Both the position numbers and the translations under genes were made by a program. The notes under the pieces are model-generated. The model was not told where the DNA came from. It saw nothing but the letters and a program-made list of their open reading frames with translations, and did no database searches. A stretch of DNA of 64,000 nt from Myrica gale. Taxonomy: Eukaryota; Streptophyta; Magnoliopsida; Fagales; Myricaceae. The stretch is from NCBI GenBank assembly GCA_963930655.1, contig OZ005600.1, positions 9,861,501 through 9,925,500 on the forward strand, in the 5' to 3' direction. This document shows positions 23,263 through 35,389 of this stretch, one piece after another; the stretch's first letter is position 1; every line of letters starts with the position of its first letter.

Positions 23263-23573
23263 TTAGTTATGGATTGGAGGCTTCTTTTTTGTTGGAGTGT
23301 AATCCATACCCACTAACTCGTCACTGTCCACCACCACATCTTCGTTTGGGGTAGACAGATCTGCGTATCCCTTGGGAGCTTCATTAGCAGACGCTCGCAA
23401 AGTCCTTGCTGCTGCAGAAAAACCAAAAAGCTGCAAAATATCAAATTTGCGCTTTGGAATGTTGCTAACAGATTGATTACATATAGGATATAGCAAGATT
23501 TACCTCTAGCACTGACGTTGATGAAGCAAAGCAACAAAAAGGCCACAAGAAGAAGGCGCTTGCATGTAGGCAT
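23263..23573 (-). CDS. GOLVEN/RGF/CLEL secreted peptide precursor, gene 2
   Basis: Two exons, 23504-23573 and 23263-23411, give 72 residues. It starts MPTCKRLLLVAFLLLCF, a signal peptide sharing CKRL with gene 1. The C-terminus is DYTPTKKKPPIHN, so the mature peptide would be 13 residues with sulfotyrosine and two prolines. The intron position and phase (phase 1, right after the signal peptide, splitting the codon after SAR) are the same as in gene 1, so the two are tandem paralogues about 6 kb apart. The propeptide middles share the spacing of acidic residues but little sequence. Both have a tandem NAG acceptor (CAGCAG here). Function as for gene 1; receptor and tissue cannot be told from sequence. 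Confidence 0.9.
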
Positions 23574-23648
23574 CTAATTAGACTCTTTTCATATGTAATT
23601 AAATAATCCCCAGCTTGTCTGCGTAGCATCTTCATCTCAGTTGGATGT

Positions 23649-23656
23649 CTTATATA
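23649..23656 (-). promoter_or_regulatory. TATA box of GLV gene 2
   Basis: TATATAAG on the minus strand, about 76 bases upstream of the ATG at 23573. Confidence 0.75.
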
Positions 23657-25237
23657 GCCCTAATTAAGAACAGTTCTTGCTACCTAGATTCTAAGAAATG
23701 TGACGCTGGCCGTGACAGTGACGTAAATTTGTTTCTGCAATTGTAACTTGATCAGAAGAATGAATGGTCTTTTAGTGTCAGCATCGATGTCTTCTACTGT
23801 TTTGCATGACAATATTATCCATGACTTGGGGGTATATCGTATGATTGTCTTCTCACGAAAGTCGTATTTTCTCTTCCCAATTTTTTTGGGGCAATTAGCC
23901 TAGGATGAACGGCAGTAGTTTGTCTTTAATTAGAGCGTTGTGGGTTGTGGGTTGGTTGTAGAATCAGGCCAAGAGCTTTGGCTGCAAACGGTACTGACTA
24001 TTTCCTCGGTAACTGAAAAAGAATTGCTTATGACTCTTCCATTTTTCTTGGCAAATTGTAAGAATTACTGAAAAATGATCTTTACTCGGTAGATTGTAAG
24101 AAAAAAGCAGATGAACTCTACAGCCAGATTAGTGGAGCATCCATTAATCTTTTCTACAGCCAAGCACGTACGTGAAAGTATATCCCTCTCCCAGGACCAA
24201 ATGGCTCATATTCCTTCATCAAACATGGCTATACCGAAAATTGCCCACAAGGAGTACCCACTGTCCTGCCATCAAAGTACCACAGCATGGCATATGCCTT
24301 TGGAGGTATTTATACCAGTCTTGTTCAATCAATCATGTATGAAACCGTCCATAAATGATGAAGGGAGATGATCAAGACCGGTGGGGACTAAAATCACTTT
24401 CGGATACGGGGATCACTATAATGTGTACAAAAATCACATGGGAATTAGCACGGGTACTGAAAAATCCAATCGGTGGCCCTGTTTTGTCCCTCGATGCACA
24501 GACATCAAAACTGATTGATCTTGCCAATTAAAGGCTTAATATAAGAGAAAGACATCGATGCTGTGAAATAGAAAAGGAAAAATAGAGAGTAAAGAGACAT
24601 TTCTTTGGGGGCCTTGATTTGAGAAAAAGTTTGCTTGGAATATAGTAGTAGTAGTAGTAGTAGTAGGACGTACATTTCTCTGTTTCTATATCCCCACTTA
24701 GATGTAGTATAGTTCTTTTCCTGGAAAACTTTTTCCCACTTGGAAAATTCTTCTTCGGCCTTTTTTTTTCACTCATTCATTCTTTCTTTCTTTTGGTCAA
24801 CACCGGAATATTTTATCGGCAACTCCAAATCGTAGCCATGTAAATAGTGATCTGACCATAGATTTTCCATTCCACGACAACGATGAAACAATCTAATTAA
24901 CTACATATACTATAAACTTAATGGGTCTAATTATCGTAGAGCAAAAGCTTTTCCAAATAAATACTTTTTGTCGTCCAAATGCAATTAAATATGTCTCAGT
25001 CTCATTGGACACACTTCAAATTAATAGGAATTGTAAAAGTACTCATTTTAATCAGAAGATTAGTATGTCCATCGTTTACATATCAGTAGTTATAGATTGA
25101 TGATGAAAGTTTCTAAACCTAAAGGTAGGGATTAGGGTATATATATAAGCCACTAAATTCCCCCATTGACATAAGCCCAAACCATGTCATTTCCCAAATA
25201 AGAATACAAAACTCAATGATCGATCTAGTTCAAATAG
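23657..25237. other. Intergenic DNA upstream of GLV gene 2, with a TAG microsatellite
   Basis: A (TAG)n run of eight units lies at 24643-24666. No gene is visible. Confidence 0.5.
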
Positions 25238-26450
25238 ATGTTTGATACCCAAAAATTACACCCTCCAAAATTTTCACCCCCAATAAAATAACTCTCCAAA
25301 ATCATCATTTTTCACTCCAAATAAATATAAAAAAATTCATTTAGATCATCTATCTTGTAGATGTATTTTAGTTGGCGTAAAAACTTCATGACGTGTCTTA
25401 GTTATTCTTGAGATTCGTGTTTAATGAAGTCATGTTCAAGTCCAGCGGTTCAACAAAATTGGTGATCGTCTGGGAATGGTCAAGGTTTGATTGAAGTATG
25501 CGTATAGTTTACTAACGCGAAGACGAAGCTGTGATCTTTGTGAAGCACTCGAAGTTTGATCAGTGTTCACTTACAGTTTGATCAGAATTGACGAAAAGAC
25601 TGTTATAACAGTTTTAACAGAAGCTCCTAAGATTCAAGAACTCTCGAAATTTCGTGAATACCTTCCCTCCGACCTGTCAGAGTATAAAAACCATTTTCTC
25701 TCATTCATTCTAACGTTCCTTGAAATAATTTTGAGATATCTAGTTGTTGAGAGAATTCATGAGATATTCCCTGTTATTGTTTCTTCGTCTGTTTGTGTGT
25801 AAACAGAGAGCAAACCTTGTGAGATTGTTTTCTCCCTTGGATCTCGTTTTCGATTTCGATCATCAAGATTTACTTTGTCAAAGAAGAGTATCTTCATAGG
25901 TTGATGGAGATCTACCAAGAGAAACTGATTGCACGTGGAGTGTGGAAAAGATCGGCTTGGCTGTGAAAGATCGGTTTTCGGTATCAAGAACTTCAAACGG
26001 AAGAGGAGTTTCTTGTTCCCTGCAAGAGGCAAAGCTGAAAGTTGTATTCCAGGTAAGGTACAAATTGTGTTAGACTAGCAACGAGATGTTGGGTAGTTTA
26101 TAGATTATTGTGTATCAAGTTTGAAGATTCTAGTGATTCTCTTAAACCGGCTTATGAGCCCTGAGAGTTTTTTTTCTCTTGAAAGAATTCTTTCAAGTGG
26201 TTTTTCTCTTCGTAACCAATCTTGGTGTCTTTATGTGTGATTGTGTTTACGTAGATAACTTTACTATTGTTGCATTGACAAACTGATGTAATGTGTCCAT
26301 ATTGAGTTATCAATTTCACATTATATACTGCTGCTAGAGTACTCTTGAAATTTACTGATTGTATTTGTGAGATTGTGCAGTAGTGATTTTAAAAAGGGAC
26401 CGGAAATTTGGAGAACCTATTCAACCCCCCTTCTAGGTTCTGTGGTCAGT
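25238..26450 (+). mobile_element. Probable solo LTR of a SIRE/Maximus-like copia element
   Basis: The stretch starts near TGTTTGATACCC and ends around CCTATTCAACCCCCCTTCTA at 26417-26436, a sequence widely seen at the end of long copia LTRs or just inside them. Between are a TATA-like AGTATAAAAACC near 25680 and leader-like sequence without coding capacity. I find no gag or pol next to it and no clear target duplication, so the boundaries and the solo-LTR reading are tentative. Confidence 0.5.
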
Positions 26451-28145
26451 ATATTGAGTCTTAAACTATCTTTGTTCATATCTCTTCACTTTTTCACCAA
26501 CTCCAACACCACAACATTTTTAACACCACAATATTCTTACAATCAAACATCACCGGTAAATGGACAACAATACCTCTCCCCGGCCCCCCTTCTGTGGTGT
26601 TAACTAGACGAGTGAGCGATGTTTCTTCAATTCGGGGCCCTAGTGCGTGTGGTAGAGCTAGAGTCAAGGCACCCCTAGCTAGTGATGAGCCCCCACATGT
26701 CCACGAGTAGTAGATGCTAATTAATTCAGCAACCTCGCGCAAATGTACAGCAGTGATCGCAGACCAAACCTTGAGCAGTTACTCTGATGTAAAGGCGTTT
26801 CTTTATGAAACATCATTGTGTTTTCTCGGCCACGTTCACGGCCACCATGCAGTGCTGGAATTTAGGGCCCCTCGACTGCTGCAAGTGAACTACCAGAACA
26901 ACCCACTCGTTGGTGACTTTGGCCCACTTCGGATGGTGATCAGGGAGGTTAATTAACAGAAGAAATATCATGTGAAATCACCACGGCCTGTTTCAAAATC
27001 TTACCAACGCTAAACAAATCTTTCATTCTTTTGCCAAACGATTTGTATGTATTGCTTAAATGGCAGAAGAAAATATATTTAACTAGGGCTCTGCCTGCAC
27101 TAAAAGATTAGCGGTAGCCTTAATACATTGACTCTGCTGGAGTTTTAGACTATGCCTAATCGACGGGCAATCCCTTTTAAGATCGACATACGTTGACTTG
27201 GACGATCCTTGAGGCGCCCTTGAGCAGGAGTAAGCCACATGGTGAACATGAACCCAATAAAAGCCGACATCGACAGACACAATTCGCCTAGATCTATCGA
27301 TCGACTATGTATCAGTCTGGAAAGGTGGTGGTCGGACTATGTCATGGCCCGCTCTGGTTGGTTCGTTTGGTTCATGGACGTCATTTCCATGGAGGTTTTG
27401 TACTTAAGGGTGTCTTTGGACTGATCTGTGGTGGCGCCAATAACAATAATGTCTTGATGCGTGTCTAGTCTTTGGGTTTCCTTTTCATGTCAGTCTCTGT
27501 GTTCTCTTAATCATAACCAAATTTGGGGGTCATCGGGTCAGTAGTCTACTTTGTGAAATGGACAAAGGAGCTGGAGACGGCACAAGCTCACGTGAATGTG
27601 TTGGTTGTCCTCACCACTTGCTGTGCACCAGGCCAGGAAGATGCCCTACCAGCCCTGGTCATGCACTCTCTGTTACAACATTCACATTTTTGTATTTTGC
27701 TTCAGTGATCAGTAGATTGTAATTGTCTCTTTTTATGCAAGCTCTGGAGATGATGACATGTTCGCCGACATGTTCAATATCACCTCAACACACATCTCGC
27801 AATGTGTCCATTTTATTAAAAATGGAGTTAATTATACTTCGCTGTTACAGTTGCAAACGGATGAAAAGCCCACCGAGTCTGCAGGCCCATGGCCTGGATT
27901 TAAACTTCAAATGGATCCGTTCCGAAGTTAAGAACGAACAAAATACAGAAAATGGTGGTCCCTTTGGAGGTTTTCCATTAATCAGAATATAACCAAGATC
28001 ATTAAGCGCCCGTAACCAAACATGGCATATTCTCATATCCAAACAAACCCATTTTCTCAAACCATCCCGCGCGTATTCGAAGAATACGACCACTGTCTTA
28101 ACTCTTCCCCATTTGCTCCCTAAACAGTTCCTTCAGCTCCCCGAA
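26451..28145. other. Intergenic DNA upstream of the EME1-like gene
   Basis: Short open frames (for example 26714-26956 and 27523-27708, +) are not recognisable. A GC-rich CCCGCGCG at 28067-28074 lies about 75 bases before the EME1 start and may belong to its promoter. Confidence 0.45.
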
Positions 28146-31100
28146 ATGTTCCAGCCAATCCTCCTCTCCGACGAAGAAGAAGATTTAGGCGACCACCAAA
28201 ATGCGCTCTCTACCCCATTTCATATGCCCTCCAAGAAACAACGCCGAACCGAACCGAATCCGGACCCGAACCCTTCGCTTGTGGTCCTTATCGACGACCC
28301 GACCCCGCAGAAGTCGGCCTCAGCCTCCACGCCCTCCGTCGTCCCCGAGACCCCTATGTCCGCTTTAAATTCCGATGTTGTAATCATCAAATGCACAAGG
28401 AGATCATCCGATCACCAGATTAGGGTTTCGGATACTCTGAACAAGTTCTCAGGTTAGTTCGATTATTCTTCATTTCCTCATTGAATGCATCCTAGAAAAT
28501 CTTCAAGTTAAGTTTGCTGATTTTTTCAAATGTTCCTTTTCTTTCTTGTTTTTGGTGTATTTCTTAGGAGTCTGTTGAATGTATTCATTCCTTTACTGAA
28601 TAACTTTGAACGTCAGACATTTGTGCATGTTCTTGAGATTAGTAGTATTTTGGATCTCATGCCTTTGATCTTGTTGCTTAGGAATCTGTGGATTGATATG
28701 CTTGGAGTCCGACAACGAGTCTGAAGGTGGTTCTGGAAGGGAAAAGTGGAAGGAGATTGAAACTGGGGAGAACAATGTAGCGACGACCTCCGATTGGAGT
28801 TCCAGGGATATTGAGTCCACGCATTATCTAGGTATGTTAATCTATAATTGTATCAGGCCGTTTCTTTTGATGGTTGTTTTATGCCGTTAATTTTCAACTG
28901 TGGTTTTTGAAAAGAAAAGAAAAAAAGTTACTGTGAATACTCATCAGGGAATCATAATTCAGAGCGAATGTCTGGTGACGGTTCCTTGCATTCGACCTCA
29001 TTGCTAGAGGATGCTCGTCGGGTACTTATTCTTGATGCTGGGTGCTATGGCCTCTATTTTCTTTTCTGTTTTTTTTCCATTTTTAGTTTCATATGGAAGA
29101 GTAATTTTTGATGTGCCTAATATTTAATACATATTTGCATATACACAGGCATATATGTACACACAAACTGGTCAACTTGCAGTGTGAAACTCTGAAACAT
29201 CCTTCCCCTAGTGGAAATCTCTTTTTGAGCTGAACTGACACCATGGAGTTTATGAGCCATATAGACTCCTTGAAATTACCAAGCCATTCCAAGTTTTGAC
29301 TTCTTGATTTGGAAATTGACTCGGAAGATTGGAATATATCCTTCTTAGGCATATACAACTGACATTTGCAAGTTCCACGACAAGATCTTTACATTAGAAC
29401 TGGATCCATACATGAACCAAACCATTATATCTAAAGCTGAAGAAGTTTAGAGAAAGCAATGCAGAGAAGCTGCATAAGAACTAAAAGTGATTAATATCTA
29501 CCTTTGGGGAGTTTCAAAGGGGATCCGTTTTTCAAAAAATTGAAAAGGATGAGATGACAAGACAGTGAGAGAGCAACGGCTTGCTAGGATTTTCAATGAG
29601 TGATTGCAAGAGTCAAGAGTGGGAGAGGAAGGACAGATATTCTTTGTTAAGACCACGAGTAAATCAGCGATTCACTTATGGAAGTAAATTTTTTCTCTGG
29701 CTAGCCTTCATGTATGCAATGCTCAAGTGCACCATTTCTTATGATGCTAAATTATGCTGTTTCATAGGAAAATAGATAGGATGTTGGATGCGGTTGGATG
29801 GTTGGAATTCAATCGATCCTGTTTCAACTTCCGACCTAATATGCATCAGAGATCCACCTGGCCTTCCAACCATCGATCTAACATGTTTAGGAAGCTGACA
29901 TGCTGGTCAGCTTAGATTGGGATGTTCTGCTATTTGAACACTCCTAGTACCTAGGTAGTAGTACAATTATATGTTGCAAAATTTGGATGGTAGGGAGAGA
30001 TTATACATGCATTCTCAGTGATCTGAAAGAAGTATATTAAGTTTTTTCATCTTTCTGCAGCCGAAGGCTTGAGATTTGTAATTCTGTGTGAAAGTGTTAT
30101 AGAATATTCTTGTTTTTCAGCCAGCTATGAATTTTTCTGCAGAGTGTAGATTATTTCATTTCAAGGGGTGCTAGCAATAATCTGTTAACTAATCTGTTAG
30201 TTTTGGCTCTAATTGGGATGCTCAGAATGACATTGCAAAGAAACAATGAATTAGGGTGTTGTTGAACAAATTTGTTATTGATAGAGGATGTTGCAAATGA
30301 TCCGTATGGGGATCGCTGCAATTAGCCCTACACTTTAACAGCCTTATCTACATTCCTTTCCTCTTCAAAATTTTTAATTGAGGTCTTGGTGCACCACTAA
30401 TTTGATGCATGTCAATTTTACTTTGGTCATTCAATGACTTTGTTGACTTATGAACAGATACTTGATTATCCTGACAAAGAAAATGTTAGCATGGAGCAGA
30501 TCAATAAGATCGTAAATCAAGGAAGAAGTAAAGTCGATGCTGGGAAGAAAAATGTTACAGACAAAGATGCTGGAAGGAAGAAGATGACAAAGGAGGAAAG
30601 GATTCACTTAATGGAAGATAAGAAACAGAAGAAGGAAGAAAGTTCCAGTGATATGTATATTTAACAGACAAGTAACTACATTTGTCAAAGGACTAGTAGC
30701 TTACTGAAATCATTTACACAGCAAGAGAAGTTGCAAAAAGCAGCTCAGAAGGCTGAAGCTGCTGTGGTGAAAAGACTGCAGAAAGAAAAGCAAAAGTGGG
30801 AGAAAGGGAAGTTTGCATTAAAATCCATTGTGGCTGAAATTGATGCTAAAGTAGTTGAACTGGGGTCAATTGGAGGCGAGTTCTCCCCTCCCCCTCCCCC
30901 TCCCCCTCCTTATTCTTTTCAAGTAGATGACCGTGTTAGACTGTCAGTATAAGCCAGTTAATTTTCAAACCTGTTGTGCTGAGTTTTCCCTCATCACTTT
31001 AGGACATCTGCTAACAAGGTTTGCTGAAAAGGGGCTTACATACCGTATAACTTCAAATCCAATCGAAAGATCAATCGTGTGGAGTATGTCAGTTCCAGAA

Positions 31101-34100
31101 CATATATCTCAGGTATAAATTATCTGGAAATTGCCCAAAAATCAACATGTTTACAGATAGAAGACAGTATTATATTCTTAGCAGAACTCTTGATACAAGA
31201 AGAGACCCTTTACTCTTATCCGCTATTTAATTCTCTCTGTTTGACGGAGCCCTTCCACCTCTTTGGATTGCATAAACTGCATCGGTCTGGACTCACAGCA
31301 AGTTAGAACTGTGTTTGGGTCTCAGTTTCTCAAGTAGAAAACTATCTACTTCTTTGGGTTGAATAAAGCAGATAGCCATGGGTCACAGCAAGTTAAAATC
31401 TTGTAAATTGCACATAATGGGATTTATGGTGCACTTGTAGCCTGCATGTAGTTAACATTTCTACTTGACTACAGCTTGCAAATGGCATGGAGATTCCATA
31501 TGTATTACTTGTATACGAGGCGGACCAATTCTGTGATCTTGTAGTCAATGAAGCTCTTCTGGATCATGCCGCCTGTGTTCGAAGTCATTACCCAACTTCC
31601 ACAATATGTTACCTCACCAATAGGTTGATGGCATATATTAATAAAAGGTGCAACTGAATTCAACTGTCATTTTGCAGTTCATTCATTTGTTCTGTTCTTT
31701 TCAACATAGCATAACTACTGTACGAAAGGATCTTTCATCTTCCTTACCTTTAATGGTGATCATAATTTAAGAGTTTAGATAGTGCAGTGTAAACATGACT
31801 CGTGCTTTCATATTTTAGGAGATGAAGGGAATGCAGAGCAGCAGTGTATTGCATCAATCATGATGTTTCTTTTATATGAGCTATAATGAAATAGTTGTTT
31901 TGAATGGAAAGGGTGAGAAATCAAAATTATTAAAACTAGTTATATCAGTGTTGTATTCAATGTTTGGAGAATATATGAAGGAAATAAAACTTGGAGAAAA
32001 TGTTATTATTTCTGCCACAAGCCTTCCTACACAAATATTCCGTTTGAATTAGGGTGGGTTTGTTTTGTAAAATTTTAGTGTTGTTAAAATTTTAGGTATT
32101 GGGTTTAGTGAAAAAGTGAAGAAAGAGGTAATTTTTTATATTTTTTGTAGTGAAAAGTTATGATTTGATGGGGGAGAGAGAGATTATATTGTAATATTTT
32201 ATTGTGTTAAAATTTTAGGAGGGGTAAAATTTTACCATGCAAACACAGCCTTAGAAGGCAAAGGAAAAACTCTAGTCGGTATGCTTGGTCCCCATCCTAC
32301 AATAAATCCTTCCCATGGGTTATGTCACAGCAAAGAAAGAATTCAAGTATAAGTCTTAATATACTTTTTTAAAATGCGAGAGCAGTAAATCCACTCATTT
32401 CTGTGTTCCCAAGAATTTTCTGTCTTCTCAAATGGCAGAATGTATCACTCAAATTTGAATTTCAACGTATAGCGTCTTTCTTCCTAAATCTGTTTCTGTG
32501 GGATGAGTTGAGAACATGTAGATGCACAATCAGCAACAATTTTTTTTCCCACACTTGGTTTTCATGTATAAGCATAGCCCTGCTTTCTGTTTGTGTCTTT
32601 TTTTCCTTGTTTCTTTTTGTGTAATTCCACTTTGTCTTTTCACCTGCCAAGAAGAGAAGGCTATCCTTAGAATGTAATTTCGGCCTTTTTGTGCTCAAGT
32701 TGTATTATCCTAGTTGTATGCTTTCAATTAAAATACGCAAAAATTGCCAAAATTGTGACCTGGGATCTTGCTATATTGCCGCTGTACATTCTATATGTTT
32801 GGTTGAGGATCTTGTGCAATTCTTTTTTCTCCAGGGCTTATGCTGGACAAGGTTGTAATTCCATTTGAAATATTGGTTTGCCATTATGTTAGGGAACAGG
32901 AACAGTACAAGAACCCGTCAAATAATATTGGTTGGAGACGTGCACCTGTTGAGGAGGTTGAACTGCTTCCTCCTATGTTCTAAAGAATGGTTATAGGCTT
33001 TTAGAGTCTTTTCAAGGAGTTGATCTTTATATGTTTATTTTGTATCCAAAAATTGCCTCGCAGGCGCTGGCAAAATTGACCACTCATTTCGATAAAGTAC
33101 ATTCCAGGCAATGCATCGATGAAGCAGAACTAGCTGAACATGTTGCTGGTTTGACCTCCAGCCTGGCGTCCTGCCAATTTAGGTATTGAGTGCCTGTATG
33201 TATCTTTGCATTGAATCTGGAATCTTTAACAGTTCCAATTGTACATAATAAGAATTGATATGCTTAATACACTATAGCGCTCTGCCACCACATCGGCTAT
33301 AACCATTAATACAAAATTATCTGTATGTTATGAATATTTGGGATGCTTTATTACGTTTGTTTGATTTATTTTCATTTGACATAGACTTACTATGTAAACT
33401 GGGTGATATAATAATTATATATGGTTCTTTGTTTGATAAGTTTCAAAGTCACTAGCTCCATAATATTTTCTACACCTACATCCCGTTTTATTGATATTTG
33501 GCAGTGTCTAATTTCTCTCTCTCTGTGTCTCACAGCTATATTGATGATTGCAGATGATCAATATTCTGATTCTAATTTGTTTGATTGCAATAAACTGCAG
33601 AAAGAAGTTGACGCGCCTATCTGTAAATGCCAATGGATCCCTGGTTCCAAAGGACACTACTGATAAGAATATAATTAAGAAAAGCTTATGGTGAGTCATG
33701 TTTTCTCCGATCATATTGATAACCACCTTATTCCAACATATTCTAGGTTAACATATCCAATGTGGCATGTTCTCTGTTCTTGTTGTCTAAGAATTGCTCT
33801 GAAAAAATTACAAAGTGCTAATGCCCCTTATTGAAAAGTAAAGCAAGAAGCACAAGGCCACTTTGTTGCATTTATATGAGTTCCTTTACAAATGAAAATT
33901 TATCTTCTTCATTTGCTTGTGTAATATAGTTTATGAGGCTTTATTTGTTATATATGCAAGAATCTTCTTTTTGCGTTTCTGATTGTTCTTTGAAACTTCA
34001 GGTTGAAATCTTTGATCTCAGTTCCAAAGGTACAGCCACGATTTGCTATTGCTATATCAAAGAAATACCCCACGATGAAATCTCTTCTAAGTGTCTACAT

Positions 34101-34968
34101 GGACCCAAGTAAATCTGTAAGTACTTTGCAACCTCTTTTTCTCTTCAATTGTCCTTGTGACAGATAAGCCGAGCCCTCTGATTGAAATATGTTCTGTAGG
34201 GGTGCCTTTGGTCATTCCTGGAATTGAATTGCCTTCTTCTACTTCGTAGTTGAAGGAACTGAGTCATGTCTTAATCAAACTAGATAAATAAATCATAAAT
34301 CCAAGATATTTGGCATTAGAATTAATTTTCTGGAGGCTGTTAGTAGATTTTGATCAGTCTCTTCTTTTGTATTCGATTAGAACGACGATATCTCTAAATG
34401 CACTTTATGTTGAATTATGTCCATCAATAAAGGAAAGCGCCCAGTACCAAAATACAGGTACAATAGCCTTTGTAAGGACCAAACTTTAAGCTATCTGCCA
34501 CCCTTTATGGCCACCTGAACTCCAGGGTTCTCACATAGCCTTGCAAAAGTTGTGCCCGTAGATGACATTGCAAAATATTCAGGTCACCGATTGGAAATGT
34601 TTGTTCACTAACCAATAAAAATGCTTGCGCCTTTTGTAGCCAAATGGAGCAGCTCCTTGGCTTCACTGGATTCTTCCTATTTCATAATTTCAGCTTGCTG
34701 CCAAGAAGATGACCCCAAAATTCTTGTTTTGTTTTCTCCAATCAAAGAAAAATTAGGAGCTTCAGTTGGATCCTGTATCAAATGGCAGGTGCATGAAAAG
34801 GAATTTCTCCTGAAGGACTTGACAACAGAAGGGCTGCTTGGGGAGGACAGAAGACTCGGTGAGGTTTGTTCAAAGAGAGTGTACAGAATACTTATGGCTC
34901 AAAGCGGCAGTTTCAGAACTGATGATGTTGAGGATGGTGCCGATTTTTTCAGACGTCAATCATCTTGA
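28146..34968 (+). CDS. EME1: EME1-like crossover junction endonuclease subunit (12 exons)
   Basis: Exons: 28146-28452, 28682-28831, 28948-29021, 30458-30641 (or 30647), 30726-30875, 31003-31112, 31475-31647, 32893-32956, 33064-33182, 33601-33690, 34002-34116, 34789-34968; about 571 residues. EME1 partners the MUS81 nuclease to cut branched DNA (replication forks, joint molecules) in the nucleus. Plant EME1 landmarks are in order: an acidic N-terminus ILLSDEEED, DPTPQK, GLICLESDNES, a Lys/Glu-rich coiled region (about 215-260), then WEKGKFALKSIVAEID. The ERCC4-like domain includes PYVLLVYEADQF, INKREQEQYKNPSNN and TTHFDKVHSRQCID. The C-terminus has KVQPRFAIAISKKYPTMKSL and EFLLKDLTTEG. The start is the first ATG giving MFQPILLSD. 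Intron 5 has a GC donor. The exon 4 donor is weak. Confidence 0.92.
30876..31002 (+). other. GC-AG intron 5 of the EME1-like gene
   Basis: The donor reads AG/GCGAGT and the acceptor TTTAG/GACAT. Only this GC donor keeps the frame (phase 1) and the expected protein GSIGGHLLTRF; the nearby GT would break both. The donor is followed within 10 bases by a CCCCTC-repeat tract (30886-30908). Confidence 0.8.
32050..32252. repeat. MITE, family C, copy 2, in intron 7 of the EME1-like gene
   Basis: It starts AGGGTGGGTTTGTTTTGTAA and ends TTTTACCATGCAAACACAGC. The interior matches 9726-9927 in reverse orientation, including GGTATTGGGTTTAGTG and the GAGAGAGA block. Confidence 0.75.
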
Positions 34969-35119
34969 AATCTCTAGATTCTCTTCCTTGTATTCATTGC
35001 CAATTTTCTGCAATTATGTACACAGAAAAGCAGAGGTTTGTGCATACCCCAGCACTCTTGTCAACTGCTATTTCTCTTTCATTATATGTTGTACAGAAAA
35101 GTAACACAGAAATGTTTAG

Positions 35120-35389
35120 GATGTTCCTGAGGTGGTGGCTGATGATGATAAAGATGTTGAGGAGCCTCGATGCGATGAGGTATATCAGGAAACCGACTCA
35201 TGTAAACTCTTCGTCGACTTAGGGGACTATGATTTGATGCATAGAAATGACATGAGCCTTGTCAAGATTTCTAGGACTCTCAACACTCTTGTTGTTGCAG
35301 CTGGAGTTCATTCTCGCAGGTGGCATTATGATCGATCTGTGCCCTCAGCCTCGTTGCATAGGCCTTATGACAATCTGAGGTGGGTCTAA
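35120..35389 (+). other. Open, coding-like stretch of unknown origin after the EME1-like gene
   Basis: A continuous frame of about 90 codons follows a good acceptor-like sequence (ATGTTTAG/GATG at 35119) and ends at TAA 35387-35389. The protein is acidic at first (DDDKDVEEPRCDEV), then mixed (HSRRWHYDRSVP). I do not recognise it. It could be an extra 3' exon of the upstream gene, a captured gene fragment or chance. It lies 150 bases after the EME1 stop. Confidence 0.3.

Noticed and set aside
26714..26956. 80-codon open frame ending VNYQNNPLVGDFGPLRMVIR
   Set aside because: Looks protein-like at its end, but I could not place it in a family and found no neighbouring exons.
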